Shown one piece after another: positions 49,960-56,718 of a stretch of DNA of 56,718 nt. The DNA comes from Glycomyces lechevalierae (lineage in GTDB: Bacteria; Actinomycetota; Actinomycetes; Mycobacteriales; Micromonosporaceae): NCBI RefSeq assembly GCF_027622945.1, contig NZ_JAPZVQ010000004.1:281091-337808 (forward strand), written 5' to 3'. Position numbers and translations under genes: made by a program. A model generated the notes under the pieces. It saw only the letters and a list, made by a program, of their open reading frames with translations, did no database searches and was not told the DNA's origin. Position 1 is the stretch's first letter. Each line of letters starts with the position of its first letter.

Positions 49960-50859
49960 ATGGGTGTGGCAGCAGTGCAAGCGGGCGGAACCGACCGCAG
50001 TGAATTGGACCTCGTGATCGTCACCGGCATCTCCGGCGGCGGCCGCTCGACGGTGGCGCGCGCACTGGAGAACGTCGGCTACTACGTCATCGACAACCTC
50101 CCCGAATCGCTCGTCGGCCAGGCCGCCGAGCTGGCCGCGGCCGGGGGAGAAGAGGTGCGGCGCACCGCGATGGTCCTCGACGTGCGCTCGCGCGCGTTCA
50201 TGACCGACCTCGTGGGCGTCATCGAAGACCTCCGCAAGGGCGGCTTCAAACCCCACCTCGTCTTCGTCGACGCCGACGACGACATCATCATCCGCCGCTT
50301 CGAGAAGGTCCGCCGCGCCCACCCGCTCCAGGGCGACGGCATGCTCGCCGACGGCATCGCCGCCGAGCGCCGCATCCTCGAACCGGCCCGCGGCTCGGCC
50401 GACACCCTCTTCGACACCACGCACCTCAACGAGAACCAGCTCCGCTCCCGCGTCGAGGAGGCCTTCCTCGCCCCCTCCACTCCGGGACTCCAGTTCACCT
50501 GCATGTCATTCGGGTTCAAGTACGGCATCCCGCGCGATGCGGACTACGTGGCCGACGTAAGATTCCTTCCCAACCCGTACTGGGTTCCCACCCTGCGCGA
50601 GCACACCGGGACCGACCAGGACGTCGCCGACTACGTCCTCGGCCAGGACGGCGCCGAGGAATTCGTCGCCGCCTACGCCTCCCTGCTGCTCGGCACCACC
50701 CAAGGGTTCGAACGGGAAGGCAAGCGCTACATGACGATCGCCATCGGCTGCACGGGCGGCAAGCACCGCTCCGTCGCCATCGCCGAGTCACTCGCGAAGC
50801 GCCTCAACGCCGCCGGGTTCCCCGCCAACACCCACCACCGCGACCGGGGCAACGAGTGA
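49960..50859 (+). CDS. rapZ: RNase adapter RapZ (YvcJ)
   Basis: A 299-residue P-loop protein. Walker A is GISGGGRST (about 22-30), followed by VIDNLPESL and, in the C-terminal half, FGFKYGIPRDADYVADVRFLPNPYW and GCTGGKHRSVAIAE, all family hallmarks. In E. coli it guides RNase E to a small RNA that controls glucosamine-6-phosphate synthase; in Gram-positives it binds nucleotides and its role is less clear. Its neighbours yvcK and whiA are constant across actinobacteria. Its stop overlaps the GTG of a 34-codon ORF. Confidence 0.94.
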   Translation: MGVAAVQAGGTDRSELDLVIVTGISGGGRSTVARALENVGYYVIDNLPESLVGQAAELAAAGGEEVRRTAMVLDVRSRAFMTDLVGVIEDLRKGGFKPHLVFVDADDDIIIRRFEKVRRAHPLQGDGMLADGIAAERRILEPARGSADTLFDTTHLNENQLRSRVEEAFLAPSTPGLQFTCMSFGFKYGIPRDADYVADVRFLPNPYWVPTLREHTGTDQDVADYVLGQDGAEEFVAAYASLLLGTTQGFEREGKRYMTIAIGCTGGKHRSVAIAESLAKRLNAAGFPANTHHRDRGNE

Positions 50860-50960
50860 CCGACGCGCCCGCAGGACCCGCCCAGGCCGCCGCCCACGCG
50901 GGTCCCCCGGACGCCCCTCCTCCCCGCCCCGAACGCCGCACCTCCGAGGTGACCGCATGA
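50856..50960 (+). CDS. 34-codon ORF bridging rapZ and yvcK
   Basis: A GTG at 50856 overlaps the rapZ stop (GTGA) and the ORF ends in a TGA that overlaps the yvcK ATG (ATGA at 50957). It encodes 34 residues rich in Ala and Pro (beginning VTDAPAGPAQAAAHAGPPDA) and has no recognisable domain. The exact overlaps on both sides suggest it carries ribosomes across the gap, coupling yvcK to rapZ; a peptide function is not implied. Confidence 0.4.
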   Translation: MTDAPAGPAQAAAHAGPPDAPPPRPERRTSEVTA

Positions 50961-51889
50961 CCAGAGTCGTCGCGTTCGGCGGCGGACGGGGCCTGTCCGC
51001 CTCGCTCCGCGCCCTCACCAGGCTCGACCTCGACCTCACGGCCGTGGTCACCGTGGCCGACGACGGCGGCTCCACCGGGGACATCCGCGCCACCCGGCCC
51101 GTCCTGCCCCCCGGCGACCTCCGCAAGGCCCTCGTCGCCACCGCCGACCCGGCCAAGTCCGAGGCCGCGCGCCTCTTCTCGCACCGCTTCGGCGGCCAGG
51201 ACTTCCTCACCGGCCACCCGGTCGGCAACGTCGTCCTCACCGGCCTCCTCGAACTCCACGCCAACCCCGTCGACGCCCTCGACTTCGCCGGCCGCCTCCT
51301 CGGCTCGCACGCCCGCGTCCTCCCCATGTCCTGCACCCCGCTCGACATCGAGGCCGACCTCGCCACCTACGACCCCGCCGAAGGCACGGGCACCCGCACG
51401 ATCGTCGGCCAGCACGACATCGCCGTCGCGGACGGCAGCGTCAAGGACGTGCGCCTCCTCCCGGCCGCCGCCACCGCCTGCCCCGAGACCCTGGACGCCG
51501 TCGCCGAGGCCGACTGGCACGTCTTCGGCCCCGGCTCCTGGTACACCTCCGTCATCCCGCACCTGCTCCTCCCGGACCTCCGCGAGGCCATCGGCGCCGC
51601 CAAGGCCAAGCGCGTGGTCGTGCTCAACCTCTCCGAGGAGAAGGAGACCGACGGGCTCACCCTCGCCGGACACGTCGACACGCTGCGCCGTTACGCCGAA
51701 GGTGTCCGGTTTCACTACGTCGTCTCAGGCGACACCCGAACCCTCGCCGATCCCGGATCGTTGAACAGTGCGGCACAATCGTTGGAGGCCCAGCTCGTCG
51801 CCGCGGACCTCGCCTCCGACGGCGTGACGCATGATGTCGCCGCGCTGGCTGCCGTGTTGGGAAACCTGCTGGTTGAAGATGGTGGTTAA
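50957..51889 (+). CDS. yvcK: Gluconeogenesis factor YvcK (CofD-like)
   Basis: A 310-residue protein of the CofD/YvcK family: FGGGRGLSASLRAL at the N-terminus, TVADDGGSTGDIR (the nucleotide-binding loop), PPGDLRKALVA, GHPVGNVVL and FGPGSWYTSVIPHLL. YvcK binds UDP-N-acetylglucosamine and links carbon metabolism to cell-wall growth; in mycobacteria (CuvA) it is phosphorylated by PknB and needed at the growing pole. The ATG at 50957 shares bases with the bridging ORF stop. The start of whiA lies three bases after its stop. Confidence 0.93.
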   Translation: MTRVVAFGGGRGLSASLRALTRLDLDLTAVVTVADDGGSTGDIRATRPVLPPGDLRKALVATADPAKSEAARLFSHRFGGQDFLTGHPVGNVVLTGLLELHANPVDALDFAGRLLGSHARVLPMSCTPLDIEADLATYDPAEGTGTRTIVGQHDIAVADGSVKDVRLLPAAATACPETLDAVAEADWHVFGPGSWYTSVIPHLLLPDLREAIGAAKAKRVVVLNLSEEKETDGLTLAGHVDTLRRYAEGVRFHYVVSGDTRTLADPGSLNSAAQSLEAQLVAADLASDGVTHDVAALAAVLGNLLVEDGG

Positions 51890-51892
51890 CGA

Positions 51893-52879
51893 ATGGCGAT
51901 GACCTCGGAGGTCAAGGACGAACTCAGTCGCATCGAGGTGACGAAGTCCTGCTGCCAGCGCGCCGAACTGGGCGCGCTGTTCCGCTTCGCGGGGGGCCTC
52001 CACCTCGTCGGCCAGGGCAACGTGGTCGTCGAGGCCGAGGTCGACGCCGGCAACGTCGCCCGCCGCGCCAAGCGCATGATCGACCAGCTCTACCACTACG
52101 AGTCCGAGATCCACGTCCTCGTGGCCGCCGGGCTCCGCCGCAACAACCACTACCTGCTGCGGGTGATGGCCGACGGCCAGGCCTTCTCCAAGCAGATCGG
52201 CCTCACCGACCAGCGCGGCTACCCCGTCCGGGGCCTGCCCAACCATGTCGTGGGCGCCTACCCGTGCTGCGCCGAGGCCGCTTGGCGAGGGGCCTTCCTC
52301 GCCCGCGGCTCGCTCACCGAGCCCGGCCGCTCGTCCTCGCTCGAGGTCACCTGCCCCGGCCCGGAGTCGGCGCTCGCCCTCGTCGGCGCCGCCCGCCGCC
52401 TCGGCATCGCCGCGAAGTCCCGGGACGTGCGCGGCGTGGACCGCGTCGTCATCCGCGACGGCGACGCCATCGGCGAGCTCCTGACCCGCCTCGGCGCCCA
52501 CTCCTCGGTCCTGACCTGGGAGGAGCGCCGGGTCCGCCGCGAAGTGCGCGCCACGGCCAACCGCCTCGCGAACTTCGACGACGCCAACCTGCGCCGCTCG
52601 GCGCGCGCCGCCGTCGCGGCCGCCGCGAAGGTCACCCGCGCCCTCGAGGTCCTCGGCGACGACGTCCCCGAACACCTCGCCTCCGCCGGGCGGCTCCGCC
52701 TCGACCACCGGCAGGCCTCCCTCGAAGAGCTCGGGGCCCTCGCGGACCCGCCGCTGACGAAGGACGCCATCGCCGGGCGCATCCGCCGGCTCATCAACAT
52801 GGCCACCAAGCGCGCCCAGGAGCACGGCGTCCCCGGCCCCGACGACGTTGTGGCCGAAGAGGAAATGCTCGTGGCATGA
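51893..52879 (+). CDS. whiA: Sporulation/cell division regulator WhiA
   Basis: A 328-residue WhiA: an N-terminal LAGLIDADG-like fold ([32 protein letters not shown] by its key part, and [19 protein letters not shown]) and a C-terminal helix-turn-helix ([26 protein letters not shown]). It controls sporulation septation in Streptomyces and cell division in other Gram-positives. It ends the rapZ-yvcK-whiA run. A long inverted repeat at 52954-52982 follows in the gap before gap. Confidence 0.95.
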   Translation: MAMTSEVKDELSRIEVTKSCCQRAELGALFRFAGGLHLVGQGNVVVEAEVDAGNVARRAKRMIDQLYHYESEIHVLVAAGLRRNNHYLLRVMADGQAFSKQIGLTDQRGYPVRGLPNHVVGAYPCCAEAAWRGAFLARGSLTEPGRSSSLEVTCPGPESALALVGAARRLGIAAKSRDVRGVDRVVIRDGDAIGELLTRLGAHSSVLTWEERRVRREVRATANRLANFDDANLRRSARAAVAAAAKVTRALEVLGDDVPEHLASAGRLRLDHRQASLEELGALADPPLTKDAIAGRIRRLINMATKRAQEHGVPGPDDVVAEEEMLVA

Positions 52880-52953
52880 TCGGTCCGCGACCTGCCTGCC
52901 CTTGGGCGCGGTACACCGCACCGGCGGCCGATCAACGGCTACGCTTAACCGCG

Positions 52954-54158
<1,205 letters not shown>

Positions 54159-54165
54159 CAGCCTG

Positions 54166-55362
<1,197 letters not shown>

Positions 55363-56148
55363 ATGACTGAGACCCGCAAGCCGCTCATCGCCGGCAACTG
55401 GAAGATGAACCTCAACCACCTCGAAGCGATCGCGCTGGTGCAGAAGCTGGCCTTCAGCCTCACCCGCGAGCAGCTCGAAGCGGTCGAGACCGTCGTCCTG
55501 CCGCCGTTCGTCGACATCCGCAGCGTGCAGACGCTGGTCGACGGCGACAAGCTCGTCATCGGCTTCGGCGCCCAGGACCTGTCGGCGCACCCGTCCGGTG
55601 CGTACACCGGCGAGATCGCCGGCTCGATGCTCGCGAAGCTCGGCTGCTCGTACGTGGCCGTCGGCCACTCCGAGCGCCGGCAGTACCACGAAGAGGGCGA
55701 CGAACTGGTGGCCGCCAAGGTCCGCCAGGCCCTCAACAACGGAATCAGCCCGATCCTCTGCGTCGGCGAGGCCCTGGACGTGCGCGAGGCGGGCGACCAC
55801 ATCGCGCACTCCGTCAGCCAGCTCATCGCGGCGGTCGACGGCCTCACCGAGGAAGAGCTCGCCAAGGTCGTCGTGGCCTACGAGCCCGTCTGGGCCATCG
55901 GCACAGGCCGCACGGCCAGCGCCGAGGACGCTCAGGAGGTCATCGGGGCCCTGCGCCAGGCACTGGGCGAGAAGTTCGGTGCGGTCGCGGAGCGGGTCCG
56001 GATCCTCTACGGCGGTTCGGTCAAGTCCTCGAACGTCGCCCAGATCATGGCCAAGCCCGACATCGACGGCGCCCTGGTGGGCGGCGCGAGCCTCGACGCT
56101 GAAGAGTTCGCCAAGATCGTCCGCTTCCCGGAGCACGCCGGAGCGTAA
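55363..56148 (+). CDS. tpiA: Triosephosphate isomerase
   Basis: A 261-residue TIM barrel interconverting dihydroxyacetone phosphate and glyceraldehyde-3-phosphate. The substrate Lys is in AGNWKMNL (about 11-13), the catalytic His in VGHSERRQ (about 103), the catalytic Glu in [13 protein letters not shown] (about 174) and the phosphate loop in [10 protein letters not shown]. It begins on the base after the pgk stop codon. A strong hairpin terminator closes the operon. Confidence 0.97.
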   Translation: MTETRKPLIAGNWKMNLNHLEAIALVQKLAFSLTREQLEAVETVVLPPFVDIRSVQTLVDGDKLVIGFGAQDLSAHPSGAYTGEIAGSMLAKLGCSYVAVGHSERRQYHEEGDELVAAKVRQALNNGISPILCVGEALDVREAGDHIAHSVSQLIAAVDGLTEEELAKVVVAYEPVWAIGTGRTASAEDAQEVIGALRQALGEKFGAVAERVRILYGGSVKSSNVAQIMAKPDIDGALVGGASLDAEEFAKIVRFPEHAGA

Positions 56149-56207
56149 AGCTTCATAGCAAGACTGCCTGCAGCGCCTCGAGCTGAGCGCTGCGGGTCGC
56201 AGACAGG

Positions 56208-56238
56208 GCCGCCGCACAGCGTTGTGCGGCGGCTCCTT
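56208..56238 (+). terminator. Hairpin terminator of gap-pgk-tpiA
   Basis: GCCGCCGCACA, loop GCGT, TGTGCGGCGGC, followed by TCCTT, 60 bp after the tpiA stop. Confidence 0.85.
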
Positions 56239-56256
56239 GCGTTTCTGGCGCAACGA

Positions 56257-56364
56257 GTGTCATGTGAAGATGACACCCAGCGGTTCTGGTGGTCCATCAA
56301 GTGTCATGTGAAGATGACACCCAGCTGTTCCGGGCGCCCAGAGAGTGTCATGTCAAACTGACAC
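56257..56364. repeat. Three palindromic 20-bp repeats phased at 44 bp upstream of secG
   Basis: GTGTCATGTGAAGATGACAC occurs identically at 56257-56276 and 56301-56320, and as GTGTCATGTCAAACTGACAC at 56345-56364. Starts are exactly 44 bp apart, about four helical turns. Each is an inverted repeat (GTGTCAT-N6-ATGACAC in copies 1 and 2; GTGTCA-N8-TGACAC in copy 3). They lie after the tpiA terminator and just before the secG promoter, so they look like an operator array. This accounts for most of the 308-bp tpiA-secG gap. Confidence 0.9.
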
Positions 56365-56367
56365 TGA

Positions 56368-56398
56368 TTGCCAGACGGATATTGCATTCGGCTAGACT
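56368..56398 (+). promoter_or_regulatory. Likely secG promoter
   Basis: TAGACT (56393-56398) is a good -10; TTGCCA (56368-56373) is a possible -35 with a long 19-bp spacer, which may mean an activator is needed. The third repeat ends four bases before the -35. Confidence 0.55.
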
Positions 56399-56456
56399 CG
56401 GCCGTGGCCCGCGCCCCATAACGGGCCAGAATTGCTGAGAGGACACCCGATCACCG

Positions 56457-56705
56457 ATGATGACGGTTCTGAGTTACGCCCTGATGATCCTGCTGCTGCT
56501 CTCCAGCGCGGTTCTGATCCTCATGGTCCTGCTGCACAAGGGCAAGGGCGGCGGCCTGTCGAGCATGTTCGGCGGCGGCATGTCCTCGGTCGCCTCGGGC
56601 TCCTCGGTGGCGGAGAAGAACCTCACCCGGATCACGATCGCCGTGGGCGTCATCTGGTTCGCCTGCATCGTGGCCTTCGGGCTCATCCTGCGCACCCTCG
56701 TGTAG
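56457..56705 (+). CDS. secG: Preprotein translocase subunit SecG
   Basis: An 82-residue membrane protein with two helices (about 3-25, LSYALMILLLLSSAVLILMVLL, and about 55-78, ITIAVGVIWFACIVAFGLIL) joined by a Gly/Ser-rich loop with LHKGKGGGLSSMFGGG, the SecG signature. It is the small partner of SecYE in protein export. The ATG at 56457 follows GAGAGGAC; the next codon is also ATG. Three phased palindromes upstream suggest unusual control for a housekeeping gene. Confidence 0.95.
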   Translation: MMTVLSYALMILLLLSSAVLILMVLLHKGKGGGLSSMFGGGMSSVASGSSVAEKNLTRITIAVGVIWFACIVAFGLILRTLV

Positions 56706-56718
56706 CGCCAAAAGCATC

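Noticed and set aside
50022..50048. RapZ Walker A with Arg in place of Lys (GISGGGRST) as an inactivating change
   Set aside because: As I recall, actinobacterial RapZ proteins commonly have GxGRS here, so it is normal for the group.
56257..56364. Mini CRISPR array upstream of secG (three 20-bp repeats with 24-bp spacers)
   Set aside because: The spacers are too short, the repeats are full palindromes, the third copy is diverged and no cas genes are present; an operator array fits better.

Overview
The window is chromosomal DNA from a high-GC Gram-positive bacterium (Actinomycetota). The evidence is uniform GC-rich third positions, frequent GTG/TTG starts, an AlaRS-DUF948-DUF6167 operon, a DUF3046-recA-recX block, a uvrC-rapZ-yvcK-whiA-gap-pgk-tpiA-secG block, a SAV_6107-type HEPN gene and a SoxR of the actinobacterial type. 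Gene content reminds me of Glycomycetales/Micromonosporales, but I cannot fix the genus. I see no tRNA, rRNA, phage, insertion sequence or CRISPR array.

Layout. 1-306: a C-homopolymer-rich stretch and short repeats. 307-6209: a membrane-anchored Hsp70-like protein, SoxR divergent from a split transketolase with a perfect SoxR box between them, DoxX, a TetR regulator and DUF3046. 6210-12370: a 24-bp tandem repeat, recA-recX, then serA, leuB and ilvE (serine and branched-chain amino-acid synthesis). 12513-18485: membrane proteins including a PrsW-type protease, a polyprenyl synthase divergent from metF, a degenerate CDP-alcohol phosphatidyltransferase-like protein and a TPR protein. 18704-22817: a LexA-type SOS box in front of a HEPN gene, aspS, a strong G-quadruplex motif and a Ser/Thr kinase. 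22863-27448: a PQQ-type sugar dehydrogenase divergent from a secreted LamG/GH43 protein, then a Met-rich lipoprotein. 27583-35969: rarA and the alaS-ruvX-mltG-aroE operon.

36005-46792 is the accessory-looking part. A DCC (DUF393) thiol protein is followed by two tandem copies of an [accessory membrane protein + HTTM] pair. Then comes one ABC ATPase followed by seven ABC-2 type permeases (order A1 B1 A2 B2, VapBC, A3 B3 B4). One ATPase apparently serves a whole family of permease pairs, and a toxin-antitoxin pair sits in the middle.

46793-56718 returns to conserved genes: a RIO-type kinase with a structured leader carrying a 20-codon ORF, uvrC behind a PafBC-like damage promoter, rapZ-yvcK-whiA, the lower-glycolysis operon gap-pgk-tpiA, and secG behind three palindromic repeats spaced exactly 44 bp apart.

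A recurring theme is regulation visible in the DNA: recA and uvrC carry PafBC-type promoters, the HEPN gene carries a LexA box, transketolase a SoxR box, vapBC a self-operator. Many genes have a TANNNT-like -10 only 6-9 nt before the start codon, which suggests leaderless mRNAs. All promoter and operator calls are pattern readings, not measurements.
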